Source of the DNA: JAHDHW01 sp965277415
GTDB lineage: Bacteria; Bacteroidota; Bacteroidia; Chitinophagales; Saprospiraceae
Assembly (NCBI GenBank): GCA_965277415.1
Contig: CBDICS010000052.1
Span: 11,803 to 75,802 of the forward strand
DNA length: 64,000 nucleotides
Direction: 5' to 3'
The notes under the pieces are model-generated. The model was not told the DNA's origin and ran no database searches. It saw only the letters and a list, made by a program, of their open reading frames with translations. Shown here piece by piece: positions 26,292 through 35,526 of the stretch. The stretch's first letter is position 1, and each line of letters begins with the position of its first letter. A program made the translations under genes and the position numbers.

Positions 26292-26891
26292 ATGAAAATA
26301 GAGGATAAAATATTGAATGGTTTGGAGCGAATTTCAGAGGTTTTGAAATCATTACTTTGGGAAAAGGCTAAGAAATATGGAATTAGCCCCATTCAAATCC
26401 AAATACTTCTATTTGTCTCTAATCATCGTGAAGATATTTGCAATGTAAGCTATATTGCTAAAGAATTTAATGTAACAAAGGCAACAATAAGTGATGCAAT
26501 ACGGGTGCTACTCAATAAAAAACTCCTAGAAAAAGATTTCTCTCCAATCGATAAAAGAAGATATAATTTATTGGTAACGGATGAAAGTAGCCAGATAATT
26601 TATGACTTATCCGAATATTCTTTACCACTTTATAATTCATTAGCTAATTTTAACCAAAAAGAATTGGTAGGCTTATTTGATACTATTTCAAAATTAATAT
26701 TTCAATTGAATCAAACAGGAATCATTCAAGTTCAACGGACTTGCTTTAATTGTCAACACTATAAAGGAGATAGAGAAAATAAACATTTTTGTAACCTATT
26801 AAATCAAAAATTAAAAAGCCAAGATATAAGGTTAGATTGTAAAGAATTCGAAGAAAAGCCAGCAGGAAACAAAGTGATCCAAAGGCATTAA
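26292..26891 (+). CDS. MarR family regulator with a C-terminal four-cysteine module
   Basis: The 199-residue protein has a MarR winged helix (about 20-140), with recognition helix VTKATISDAIRVLLNKKLL and wing DFSPIDKRRYNLLVT. A tail beyond the usual MarR length carries Cys151, Cys154, Cys167 and Cys183 (CFNCQHY, HFCNLL, RLDCKEFE), a spacing suited to zinc or an Fe-S cluster. It is last in the operon and probably controls it through the palindrome at 25470. The final residues may derive from a junction, because a different coding-looking frame begins over the 3' end. Confidence 0.88.
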   Translation: MKIEDKILNGLERISEVLKSLLWEKAKKYGISPIQIQILLFVSNHREDICNVSYIAKEFNVTKATISDAIRVLLNKKLLEKDFSPIDKRRYNLLVTDESSQIIYDLSEYSLPLYNSLANFNQKELVGLFDTISKLIFQLNQTGIIQVQRTCFNCQHYKGDRENKHFCNLLNQKLKSQDIRLDCKEFEEKPAGNKVIQRH

Positions 26892-27004
26892 AAGCGGCGC
26901 TGAATAAAACCTTGAATGTTTTAAAAATAGAAGATGGATCTTACGAAATTGGCAATTTAAAATTCATAAGCGAATGCCGAGATTCAAAACCAAAACTCAT
27001 TTAA
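26843..27004 (+). pseudogene. Possible 3' gene remnant overlapping the MarR gene end
   Basis: A frame without a start codon runs from 26843 to a TAA at 27002. Downstream of the MarR stop it reads as normal protein (LNVLKIEDGSYEIGNLKFI). It may be the C-terminus of a gene truncated by a deletion whose junction lies near 26860. The family is not recognised, and chance is possible in so short a stretch. Confidence 0.25.
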
Positions 27005-27060
27005 TAGGGGGAGTTGGAAGTACAGTAATGTTCAAAGAAAAATAAAATTCTAAAAGATTT

Positions 27061-27456
27061 ATGGAATACAGATATACTATATTTTATGTAGACAATGTGG
27101 AAGAGACAATCCAATTTTACGAAAAGGCATTCGGATTCAATCGAAAATTTATTACACCTGAAAACGACTACGGCGAACTGATAACTGGAGAAACAACTAT
27201 TGCTTTCGCCTCAATTGCATTGGGGAAATCAAATTTCAAAAAGGGATTTGAAAAGATTAAAAATAACGAAAAGCCACTGGGAATGGAAATGGCCTTTGTA
27301 ACAGAAGAAATCGAAAAAGATTTTCAAAGGGCGATAGATGCAGGTGCAATTGAATTTGAAAAAATCGTTCAAAAACCGTGGGGACAAAAAGTTGGATATC
27401 TAAAAGATAATAATGGAATTCTTATTGAAATTTGTACACCTATAAAAGTTAAATGA
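27061..27456 (+). CDS. VOC (glyoxalase/bleomycin resistance-like) protein
   Basis: The 131-residue protein has the two beta-alpha-beta3 modules of the vicinal oxygen chelate fold: YTIFYVDNVEETIQFYEKAFGF at the start, and AGAIEFEKIVQKPWGQKVGYLKDNNGILIEI at the end with the metal-ligand Glu. The substrate is unknown. It is followed by a GNAT gene and probably belongs to a small accessory segment. A second VOC gene at 37093 is not closely similar. Confidence 0.85.
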   Translation: MEYRYTIFYVDNVEETIQFYEKAFGFNRKFITPENDYGELITGETTIAFASIALGKSNFKKGFEKIKNNEKPLGMEMAFVTEEIEKDFQRAIDAGAIEFEKIVQKPWGQKVGYLKDNNGILIEICTPIKVK

Positions 27457-27538
27457 AAAGATGAAAGTAACTCCTAAACATAATGCTAATAAAATCAATG
27501 ACTTGTAAACCTTACTTAGAGTTAAACCCTAATCAAAT

Positions 27539-28075
27539 ATGAGAGATAAATTTCCAACTCTGGAATCTGAAAGAGTAATCCTAAGACAATTCATTGATTC
27601 AGATTTAGAAAATGTTTTTAAAGGACTATCTCACCCCGAAATCATAAAATATTATGGCATTAGTTTCGATAGCATTGAAGCAACTAAAGAACAAATGATA
27701 TGGTTTGCTGATCTTGAAAAAAACGAAAATGGAATTTGGTGGGCTGTTTGTTCACAAATTGATGGAAGATTTCTTGGCGCGGGAGGTTTGAATAATTTAA
27801 GCAAAGAAAATAAAAAGGCTGAAATTGGGTTTTGGTTGTTACCGGAAAGTTGGGGAAAAGGAATAATGACTGAAACAATACCACTCATTCTTAATTACGC
27901 ATTTAAAAATATTGGATTACATAGAATTGAAGGATTTGTAGAAACAAAAAATACAAACTGTAAAAAGGCTCTAGCAAAACTAAAATTCAATTTGGAAGGA
28001 ACAATGCAAGATTGTGAAATCAAAAATGGAGAATTTATTAGTTTAGACATTTACTCAAAACTAGCGAATACTTAA
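27539..28075 (+). CDS. GNAT N-acetyltransferase, RimJ/RimL-like
   Basis: The 178-residue protein starts LESERVILRQFIDSDLENVF and has the acetyl-CoA-binding segment IGFWLLPESWGKGIMTE plus the GLHRIEGFVETKNTNCKKAL pattern of the RimJ/RimL subgroup. It would acetylate the alpha-amine of a protein or a small-molecule amine. The substrate cannot be inferred. Confidence 0.88.
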   Translation: MRDKFPTLESERVILRQFIDSDLENVFKGLSHPEIIKYYGISFDSIEATKEQMIWFADLEKNENGIWWAVCSQIDGRFLGAGGLNNLSKENKKAEIGFWLLPESWGKGIMTETIPLILNYAFKNIGLHRIEGFVETKNTNCKKALAKLKFNLEGTMQDCEIKNGEFISLDIYSKLANT

Positions 28076-28440
28076 AATGTATTATGAACCTTCATGTCTC
28101 TAAAGAGTTACTTTAAAAAATGAAAATTGTTGTGCTTTTCAAATTTGTAGTCCCACCGACTCCGGACCATTAGTCATCCAATGCGTCCTTGCGGCTTACT
28201 AATCACAAGAACTTAATTGAGTGAGAAGAGAACGCTCTGCTTACTCAAGTTTTAGGAATGCTCATCCTAAAATAATTCCTTATATTGAAAGGAATTTGGT
28301 GCCCATTCAAGGCATACATTGTATAAGATCATCCGGTTAAGGGATAGGGAATCAATAACTGCCCCTAAATATCGTACCATCCTATACATGCTCTAAGCAT
28401 CATAGATAGAAACAAAATCAAGAAATAAAAAACTATTAAG
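28076..28440. other. Intergenic region, no gene recognised
   Basis: This stretch includes a locally GC-richer segment (28150-28200) and an imperfect inverted repeat near 28210-28253 (AACTTAATTGAGT versus ACTCAAGTTT). No start-to-stop frame with coding character was found. It may be debris of a lost mobile element, but nothing proves this. Confidence 0.35.
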
Positions 28441-29538
28441 ATGAAGGCATTAAAAAGAAAAGAAAACAGATCAATGATGCTTTTACTCTCGTTAATCTTT
28501 ATATTTATTTCCTGTATAAATGAACGTTCTCTTAAGGACGTAAATATGGCGAAAAAGGTATCAATGAAAAGCAATGTCGAAACAAAAGATACCCAACCAC
28601 GATTAAGATTTAATAGTATGGTACGTTCCATATTTGAAGATAGTAAAGGCAATTTTTGGTTTGGAAGTGACTATGAAGGTGTTTGCCGATATGATGGGAA
28701 ATCATTTGCTTATTTCTCGACCGATGATGGTTTGAGCCATAATCAAATCAGAACAATTCAAGAAGATCAACAAGGCAATATTTGGTTTGCTACTGGATAT
28801 GGTGTAAGTAAGTATGATGGGAAAAAATTTACTATTCAAAGGGCTATAAGCAATTTGATGCCAAGTATAACTCCAGAAAGTAAATGGAAAAAAGAAGCAA
28901 ATGATTTATGGTTTAATGGAGAAATAGAAGGAGGTATATATAGATATGATGGCCAAAATTTAGAATTATTAGAATTCCCAATATTAGATCAAGACCATGA
29001 ATCATTTAGTATTACGGGCACGGTTACTGGAATCTGTGAAGGTAAAAATAATATGCTTTGGATGGCGAATTATGGTGGGGTAATAGGTTATGATGGGGAG
29101 TCTTTCACCTTTATCAATGAAAGAGGATTAAATTATCACGTTCGTAGTCTTTTCGAAGATAGCAAAGGAAATCTCTGGATAGGAAATAATGGAATTGGGG
29201 TTTTACGCTATGATGGGAATACGACTATTAATTTCACGGAAAAAAAGGGTGTCAACGATAAAAAAGGCCAAAGTGGAAGTATAACTTCTCCGAAAGGGAC
29301 CCTAAATCATGTTTTTGCAATAGCAGAAGATCGAGATGGTAATATTTGGTTTGGAGATCGCGATGCGGGAATATGGCGATATGATGGCAAAACACTAATA
29401 AACTATACATTGAAAGATGGGCTTCCAAGTATGTTTGCAAGGACAATTTATACAGACAAAAAAGGTAGATTGTGGATCGGAACGGAAGGAGGGAGTGTAT
29501 GCAAATTCAATGGAAAATCATTTGATAAAATGTATTAA
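28441..29538 (+). CDS. Lipoprotein with two-component-regulator propeller repeats
   Basis: The 365-residue protein has a lipobox ending at Cys25 (IFISC) and at least six propeller blades with the Reg_prop signature (SKGNFWFGSDYEGVCRYDGK, QQGNIWFATGYGVSKYDG, KGNLWIGNNGIGVLRYDG, DGNIWFGDRDAGIWRYDG). In Bacteroidota this sensor domain is usually fused to a histidine kinase or an HTH domain. Here it stands alone on the outer surface or in the periplasm. An internal start at residue 12 is possible. The ligand is unknown. Confidence 0.87.
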   Translation: MKALKRKENRSMMLLLSLIFIFISCINERSLKDVNMAKKVSMKSNVETKDTQPRLRFNSMVRSIFEDSKGNFWFGSDYEGVCRYDGKSFAYFSTDDGLSHNQIRTIQEDQQGNIWFATGYGVSKYDGKKFTIQRAISNLMPSITPESKWKKEANDLWFNGEIEGGIYRYDGQNLELLEFPILDQDHESFSITGTVTGICEGKNNMLWMANYGGVIGYDGESFTFINERGLNYHVRSLFEDSKGNLWIGNNGIGVLRYDGNTTINFTEKKGVNDKKGQSGSITSPKGTLNHVFAIAEDRDGNIWFGDRDAGIWRYDGKTLINYTLKDGLPSMFARTIYTDKKGRLWIGTEGGSVCKFNGKSFDKMY

Positions 29539-29600
29539 ATTACATCGATACAACATTGACAATAAAAATATATCGTACTCAGACAATTGAATTATAATTA

Positions 29601-31460
29601 ATGGAAATCTACCAAGAAAATATAAAAACATACGATACTAAAATATTAAGCTTAAAGAAGGTATTGAAAAGAATATCATTTCTTAGATTATTTATTTTTG
29701 TCATTTCAAGTATCATTCTTATATACCTGATTAGTACCAAATTATTTACGCCCTTTTTTATTGTTCTTCTTATTTCAATAATACTTTTTGCTTTAGTTAT
29801 TACGCATTATAATAAAATAGATTACCTGTGTAAGCATACGTCATTTCTGAAAAAAATAAATGAATCTGAAATCCTAAGAGAAAATTGTAATCTGGAAGAA
29901 TTTGATACCGGACATCAATTTATTAATCAAAATCACCCGTACACCTCTGATTTAGATATTTTCGGACAACATTCTATTTTTCAATTAGTTAATAGGACAA
30001 CTACAGAGTCAGGTATGATGCTCTTATCAGAATGGTTATCTGAACCTGCACCTAATGATGAAATACGAGACAGACAAAAAGCCATAAAAGAATTGTCTCA
30101 AAAATTAGATTGGAGACAAGATTTTCAAGCTTCAGGCATGCACTTTCAAAACAAAAAAAGTGATTATTATAAATTGTTAGAATGGGTAGAGGCTCCCATC
30201 GTATTATTAAAACATCGGTTTATTTATATTGCGATTGCGATAGTTCTTTCGGCTCTATCATTGCTTGGCGTATATCTTTCCATGAGCAATATGGATTCAT
30301 CAAACGGATATATTTATATTCTCTTTTTGATTGCTGTTTTAGTTGTTAATTACATCATTCTAAAAAAAGTAAAAACCATAGCCGATCATATCGTTGAAAC
30401 TTCACAAAAGAATATCAACACCTTAAGAGGTTATCAGACACTTATCAATAAGATTGAAAGTGAAAGTTTCAAATCGGAAAAATTAGTGAAGTTAAAATCA
30501 GTGCTATCTAAAAACGAATATTCAGCATTCAAAGAAATTAAAAAGGTTTGCAAATTATTAGACTTCTCTCAGCAAAGAGGTGTAAATAAGATAAAGATGC
30601 CAATAAAAGGGAATCCTTATTATGCTATATTAAATAGCTTCTTACTATTAGATATTTACTTGATTATTGGAACTGAAAAATGGAAATCAAAGAATAAAAT
30701 GTTTTTGAAATCATGGGCCGAATTAGTGAGTGAGTTTGAAGTAATAAATAGTTTCGCAGGTTTTTGCTATTCAAACCCATCATATACATTTCCAGAGATA
30801 ACAGAAAAAAACAACTATGTACATTTTGAATCATTAGGACATCCTTTAATTAATGCCAATAAACGTGTTTGTAATAATTTTCACTCAGAAGGACAAGGTA
30901 ATGTAGTCTTGATAACAGGTTCTAATATGGGAGGGAAAAGTACCTTTTTAAGGACGGTAGGTGTTAACATCGTTCTATCTTTAGCTGGAGCACCTTGTTG
31001 TGCGAAAAATGGACTGATTTCGAATCTGAAATTATATTCCAGTATGAGAACCCAAGATAATTTAAAGGAAGGATTTTCTTCTTTTTATGCAGAACTAGAT
31101 AGAATAGGAAAAATGCTAAGACTGATCATTAATAACCACGATGTATTTTTTCTTTTAGATGAGATGTTTAAAGGAACAAACTCAGAAGATAGGCATAAAG
31201 GAGGCTTTTCATTGGTTAGTCAAATAAGTAAGCTCAAAACCTCAGGAATTATTGCAACACATGATATTGAACTTGCAAAACTATCGGAGCATAAAAGTTT
31301 AGTTACAAATTATAGTTTTAATAGTGAGATTAAAGATGATTCAATGATTTTTAGCTATGAACTTCAACCAGGGATTTGCCATGATTTTAATGCCAGTGAA
31401 CTTATGAAAAAAAGTGGAATTAAAATTATATCTGATATTTCTAAAAGTGAAATCGAATAA
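29601..31460 (+). CDS. Membrane-anchored MutS-family ATPase
   Basis: The 619-residue protein has two N-terminal membrane helices (about 27-70), a second hydrophobic pair (about 207-258) and a helical core. The MutS ATPase domain carries Walker A TGSNMGGKSTFLRT (starting about residue 440), LKEGFSSFYAEL and Walker B FLLDEMFKGTNSEDR. It lacks the MutS mismatch-recognition domain and the Smr domain of MutS2. This membrane MutS-like group is known from Bacteroidota without an established role; DNA handling at the membrane is inference. Confidence 0.85.
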   Translation: MEIYQENIKTYDTKILSLKKVLKRISFLRLFIFVISSIILIYLISTKLFTPFFIVLLISIILFALVITHYNKIDYLCKHTSFLKKINESEILRENCNLEEFDTGHQFINQNHPYTSDLDIFGQHSIFQLVNRTTTESGMMLLSEWLSEPAPNDEIRDRQKAIKELSQKLDWRQDFQASGMHFQNKKSDYYKLLEWVEAPIVLLKHRFIYIAIAIVLSALSLLGVYLSMSNMDSSNGYIYILFLIAVLVVNYIILKKVKTIADHIVETSQKNINTLRGYQTLINKIESESFKSEKLVKLKSVLSKNEYSAFKEIKKVCKLLDFSQQRGVNKIKMPIKGNPYYAILNSFLLLDIYLIIGTEKWKSKNKMFLKSWAELVSEFEVINSFAGFCYSNPSYTFPEITEKNNYVHFESLGHPLINANKRVCNNFHSEGQGNVVLITGSNMGGKSTFLRTVGVNIVLSLAGAPCCAKNGLISNLKLYSSMRTQDNLKEGFSSFYAELDRIGKMLRLIINNHDVFFLLDEMFKGTNSEDRHKGGFSLVSQISKLKTSGIIATHDIELAKLSEHKSLVTNYSFNSEIKDDSMIFSYELQPGICHDFNASELMKKSGIKIISDISKSEIE

Positions 31461-31621
31461 ATAAACGGTATAAATCAGGAAAGTTTAAAAGACATATTGT
31501 AAATAAAGCGTCAAAATCAGGTAACCTAAAATTATGACTTTCAATTGATAATGGTGAAGTTGGTTCATTATTATCAATAAAGTTGATTGTTTACCAATTC
31601 AGCATTAATCACAATTTATTT

Positions 31622-33268
31622 ATGAGCTTTCCCCAACAACTATTGCGTGCCGTCCTCTTCACTCTATTGATTCCAATAGGCTATACTAGTCCCGCACAAA
31701 ATGAATCCTTTATTATGACGCCCATTGGCCCTGACCATTTATTGAGTAAGCCTTGGGATCTTCATTATGGCCCAGATGGATACCTTTGGGTGACTGAAAG
31801 AAAAAATGGTATTGTAAGAATAAACCCCGAAACTGCCGAGCGAGATGAATTAATTCAAATTCCTGATTTATCCTCTACGGCATTTCAGGATGGACTACTT
31901 GGCCTAGCGCTCCATGATGATCTACTAAACGATAATCCTTATGTATATGTATCTTATACTCATCTTGTTCAGGGAGAACGGAAGCAGAAAATAGTTCGGT
32001 TTACTTATGAAATAAATGCAGATGATGGTTCATTGTCATCTCCAATGACCCTTATTGATAACCTTCCTTCCAGTAATGATCATAATTCAGGAAGGCTTAT
32101 TTTTGGTCCAGATGAGAAGCTTTATTATACTATCGGTGACCAGGGATCGAATCAAGGTGGTAATTATTGTAATGCCATCTTATCTCAAGTATTACCTACC
32201 CAGACAGAAATCGACCAAGAGGACTGGACAAATTATCCTGGCAAAATTTTAAGGCTGAACACAGATGGTTCAATTCCAACTGATAATCCAATTCTTGAGG
32301 GGGTACAAAGTCATATTTATTCCTATGGCCATCGAAATGCTCAAGGTATCGTTTTTGGAAATAATGGTTTATTATACTCGGATGAACACGGGCCTTCAAC
32401 AGATGATGAGGTAAATATTATTTATGCTGGAGACAATTACGGTTGGCCTAATGTGGCAGGCTACCAAGATGACCAGGCCTATGATTACTGTAATTGGTCA
32501 TCGGCACCGGATTGTCAAAGCTGGGATTATTTACTTGGCTCTTGCCCTCCGCCTGTCACGTTTTTAGAAGAGAGTAGTTTTATGGTTGCTAACTATCAAG
32601 AACCCTTGTTTTCGATGTTTGCAGTGCCCGACGATTTTGATTTCGACGATCCAGCTTGTAGTAGTGCTTGGGTTTGCCGCCCAAATGTTGCTCCATCAAG
32701 TATAGGTTTTTATGGAAGTGATGCTATTCCTGCTTGGAAGAATTCATTACTGGTTGTAAGCTTGAAAAGAGGCCGTATTTATCGCTTAAAATTAGACGAA
32801 AATGGAACGGATATTATAGGTGACACCACGCAGCATTTCTACACACCTAATCGCTATCGTGATATGGTCATTGATCCAGACGGTAAGTCTTTCTATGTGA
32901 TTACTGATGACAGTGGCAGGACCTCTGATGTTTCAGGTTTGAACGAGGTTACCGATTTACAAAATCGGGCGGCGCTATTAAAATTCACCTTAGACGAATC
33001 TGTTCCCGTAAGGAATCAGAATGCTGATACTTTTTGTAAGATATGGCCAAACCCGGCTTCAGATAGAATGTATATAGAATTAAAAGAAACCGATGAAAGA
33101 AATTTTAGTGCGGAACTAATCAATTCTACTGGGAAGGTGATCATGAAATTCAATGAATTACGAGCTGGAATTAATGAAACAAGAATTGATGACATTCCAG
33201 CAGGTGTCTACTTCTTTAAAGTATATTCTAAAAACTATTCTTGGTATAAACGGGTGCTTATTTTTTAG
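31622..33268 (+). CDS. PQQ-dependent sugar dehydrogenase-like protein with T9SS sorting domain
   Basis: The 548-residue protein is a glucose/sorbosone dehydrogenase-type six-bladed propeller: KPWDLHYGPDGYLWVTER, DHNSGRLIFGPDEKLYYTIGDQG, YSYGHRNAQGIVF and DEHGPSTDDEVNII are hallmark segments for PQQ and calcium binding. A C-terminal T9SS domain (IWPNPASDRMYIEL to YSWYKRVLIF) sends it outside. I start at ATG 31622 because the 26 residues after it form a signal peptide ending SPAQ; the upstream non-ATG extension would bury it. It oxidises sugars at the cell surface (family knowledge; substrate unknown). Confidence 0.9.
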   Translation: MSFPQQLLRAVLFTLLIPIGYTSPAQNESFIMTPIGPDHLLSKPWDLHYGPDGYLWVTERKNGIVRINPETAERDELIQIPDLSSTAFQDGLLGLALHDDLLNDNPYVYVSYTHLVQGERKQKIVRFTYEINADDGSLSSPMTLIDNLPSSNDHNSGRLIFGPDEKLYYTIGDQGSNQGGNYCNAILSQVLPTQTEIDQEDWTNYPGKILRLNTDGSIPTDNPILEGVQSHIYSYGHRNAQGIVFGNNGLLYSDEHGPSTDDEVNIIYAGDNYGWPNVAGYQDDQAYDYCNWSSAPDCQSWDYLLGSCPPPVTFLEESSFMVANYQEPLFSMFAVPDDFDFDDPACSSAWVCRPNVAPSSIGFYGSDAIPAWKNSLLVVSLKRGRIYRLKLDENGTDIIGDTTQHFYTPNRYRDMVIDPDGKSFYVITDDSGRTSDVSGLNEVTDLQNRAALLKFTLDESVPVRNQNADTFCKIWPNPASDRMYIELKETDERNFSAELINSTGKVIMKFNELRAGINETRIDDIPAGVYFFKVYSKNYSWYKRVLIF

Positions 33269-33288
33269 CGTATTCACAGAAAAGCTAA

Positions 33289-33560
33289 AAGAGAAGTGGC
33301 CAATCTACAAACCAGTTTCATCTCTTAGTTATAGATGAAAAAAACAAAAAATATGAAACGATATATAATGCGAATAGGAGAGAGGAGGTGTTTGGAATAC
33401 CATTAACTGCAAGTATGATATGAGCAAGAAGAAAAATTAAAAATAGCTATTAAGGAAGAGTGGAGCACTTGGGTTTTGTAATTTACCAGATAATAGTTTT
33501 GGGAAGATTAGAGATATCGTTTATAAATATGAAAGAAGTATTTTTAATAGAACTGAATAG
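33289..33560 (+). pseudogene. Decayed gene remnant with two frameshifts
   Basis: Three consecutive coding-looking segments lie in different frames: FHLLVIDEKNKKYETIYNAN and REEVFGIPLTAS (to about 33418), then YEQEEKLKIAIKEEWSTWVL (to about 33480), then NLPDNSFGKIRDIVYKYERS (to the stop at 33558). Each ends where the next begins, which is the pattern of an inactivated gene. The family is not recognised. No start codon was found upstream, so the 5' part seems deleted. Confidence 0.45.
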
Positions 33561-33708
33561 TTTAGGTTATTCCAATTGGAAAGTGTCATAATTGTCTTGA
33601 TATCTAAAGTAAGTGCAAATAAAATTACTCTATAGAGTGAAAGAAGTGAGAATATTTGTAATATAGCAGAATAAGTTTTATTTCGTGTAATATCTCTGAT
33701 CACTCATA

Positions 33709-33748
33709 GAAGTTGTTTAAAAAATAGCAGTCATTTTTGAATATCTTC
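33709..33748. repeat. Minimal GAAGTTGTT hairpin element
   Basis: GAAGTTGTTTAAAAAATAGC and, eight bases before the end of the copy, GAATATCTTC resemble the two ends of the 158-bp element at 15537. Together they form an imperfect 40-base hairpin 20 bases upstream of the FkbM gene start. Confidence 0.5.
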
Positions 33749-33768
33749 GTAACCAAAAAGCATCAAAT

Positions 33769-34461
33769 TTGAATTTTTTAGCTAATATTTTATTAAAAAC
33801 ATCCTCCGTATTAAGACGAATAGGCAAGCGGATTTCAGAAGATAAGGAATGGACGGCTTTATTAAAAAAGTGGAATAAATTAGATAAAGAAAAACAGTAT
33901 AGGACGAATTATCCTGATTTAGAGCGAGATTCTGTAGTTTTTGATCTTGGAGGTTATAAGGGACAATGGGCAAGCGATATTTATGCTCGTTATCAATGTA
34001 AGATTCACGTATTTGAACCTCATCCATATTTTGTTTTGAAAATAAATGAACGATTCGAAAAAAATGAAGACATCAAGGTTTTTGACTTTGGTTTAGGAGA
34101 TGGTAATGAACAATTAATGATGAGTAGTAGAGAGGATTCGAGCTCTACTTTTGGCAAAGGAGAAGACCAGGTTGAAGTAAACTTGATAGAGGCTGAAGAA
34201 TATATGAATAATAATAATATTGAGTGGATTGATCTTATGAAAATCAATATTGAAGGAGGAGAATATAAATTATTAGATCACCTTATCACCACAAATAGGA
34301 TTAAAAAGATTAAGAATATTCAAGTCCAATTTCATCATTTTGTTCCAAATGCTGAACAATTAATGAGTAATCTCCATAAAAAACTAGCAAGAACACATCA
34401 AACAACCTATTCTTATAGGTTCTTTTGGGAGAATTGGAAGTTGAAAGAAGAAGGGAATTGA
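33769..34461 (+). CDS. FkbM family methyltransferase
   Basis: The 230-residue protein has the SAM-binding motif VVFDLGGYKGQWASDIYARY and VFEPHP (the acidic residue that binds the ribose). IDLMKINIEGGEYKLLDHLI is typical of FkbM O-methyltransferases, which act on polyketides, sugars or lipids. No ATG precedes the domain in frame, so translation probably starts at TTG 33769. No glycan cluster is adjacent, and a repeat element directly precedes it. Confidence 0.87.
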   Translation: MNFLANILLKTSSVLRRIGKRISEDKEWTALLKKWNKLDKEKQYRTNYPDLERDSVVFDLGGYKGQWASDIYARYQCKIHVFEPHPYFVLKINERFEKNEDIKVFDFGLGDGNEQLMMSSREDSSSTFGKGEDQVEVNLIEAEEYMNNNNIEWIDLMKINIEGGEYKLLDHLITTNRIKKIKNIQVQFHHFVPNAEQLMSNLHKKLARTHQTTYSYRFFWENWKLKEEGN

Positions 34462-34566
34462 AGAAAAGCAAGAACCTGATTAAGAATAATGAATGTAGTC
34501 GATCTATTATGTGATTTTTTTTAATTGGGCTAAGCATTTTTGATAAAAAAATGATAATTTAGTAGG

Positions 34567-35334
34567 ATGAAAAACGTTCAAAATAAATTGCTTGTACTTT
34601 TATTTCTTAGCCTAGCTTTTCCTTATTTCGGCTCTTCGCAGGATGATTTGACAAATGAAATGACTTATCAAGTGAATAAAGTCTACCCATATATTTCAAT
34701 TGCGAGTGAAGAATTAAGGGAAGCCCAGACTTTGGTAGATCTAAATTGGAGATATAAACCTTCATGGGTAAAAGAATATATTTCAGTTGAGATATTGACG
34801 ACTTATAAAGGAAAATTAAGGAAGGCTATAAGTAAAAATGATATCCTAAGCCAGGAGCAAAAAGAGTTCATGAATACAGCAGATGCGGGTAAAGACATTG
34901 CTGTAAAAGTTGTGTACATTCCTAATAATACATTAAAACATAATGATGCGAAGGAGCTGACTTTTACTTTTACAGTCGATCCTGAAATTGAAGCAAAATA
35001 TGCTGGAGGAGAAGAGCAATTGAAAGAATACTTGAAGCATAATGCGATTGACAAAATTCCTGAAAATAGTTTCACGGGATACAGTTTAGCAGCCGTAAAA
35101 TTTACGATTGATGAAGCAGGACAAATAACCGATGCTTTTGTAATCGAAACTTCTAAAGATGAAAAGATAGATGAATTATTATTGGAAACAATTAATAAAA
35201 TGCCTGAATGGAAGCCCGCAGTGTTTTCAAATGGCGAGAAAACAAAACAAGAATTTGTATTAACCGTTGGGAATATGGAAAGTTGTGTGGTCAATCTGTT
35301 AAATATTCGTCGAAGTCCAGCAGATAAAGACTAA
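34567..35334 (+). CDS. Secreted protein with a TonB-like C-terminal domain
   Basis: The 255-residue protein has a signal peptide (1-24, ending GSSQ), an unrecognised middle part, and a C-terminal energy-transducer/TonB-like domain: AAVKFTIDEAGQITDAFVIETSKDEKIDELLLETINKMPEWKPA. Such domains occur in many Bacteroidota periplasmic proteins that are not TonB itself. There is no N-terminal membrane anchor and no ExbB/D nearby, so it is unlikely to be a classic energy transducer. Confidence 0.78.
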   Translation: MKNVQNKLLVLLFLSLAFPYFGSSQDDLTNEMTYQVNKVYPYISIASEELREAQTLVDLNWRYKPSWVKEYISVEILTTYKGKLRKAISKNDILSQEQKEFMNTADAGKDIAVKVVYIPNNTLKHNDAKELTFTFTVDPEIEAKYAGGEEQLKEYLKHNAIDKIPENSFTGYSLAAVKFTIDEAGQITDAFVIETSKDEKIDELLLETINKMPEWKPAVFSNGEKTKQEFVLTVGNMESCVVNLLNIRRSPADKD

Positions 35335-35526
35335 TCCGTAATCCCCCAATAGTTAGATAAAAGCAAAGATAAGCTATCAAAATAGTGTAAGCAAGCCAAA
35401 AGCTGCGTCTCTCAAGCGAAGTGATCACCCGATCCCGAGTCCGTAGGAACGGTCGCCATAAGCCTCATACCTTAATATTATAATGATTGCAAAAAGAGAC
35501 GTATCTTGGTCGCAAAGCAAAAACGA

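Noticed and set aside
34803..35294. A 163-codon minus-strand frame
   Set aside because: It lies wholly inside the TonB-domain gene on the other strand and has the Ser/Phe-rich composition of a shadow frame.
34567..35334. Energy-transducing TonB
   Set aside because: It has a cleavable signal peptide instead of a membrane anchor and no ExbB/ExbD partner, so only the C-terminal domain similarity is claimed.
35335..35526. GC-rich segment around 35420-35455 as a possible tRNA or riboswitch
   Set aside because: No cloverleaf arms or T-loop GTTC motif could be fitted, and no known riboswitch core was seen.
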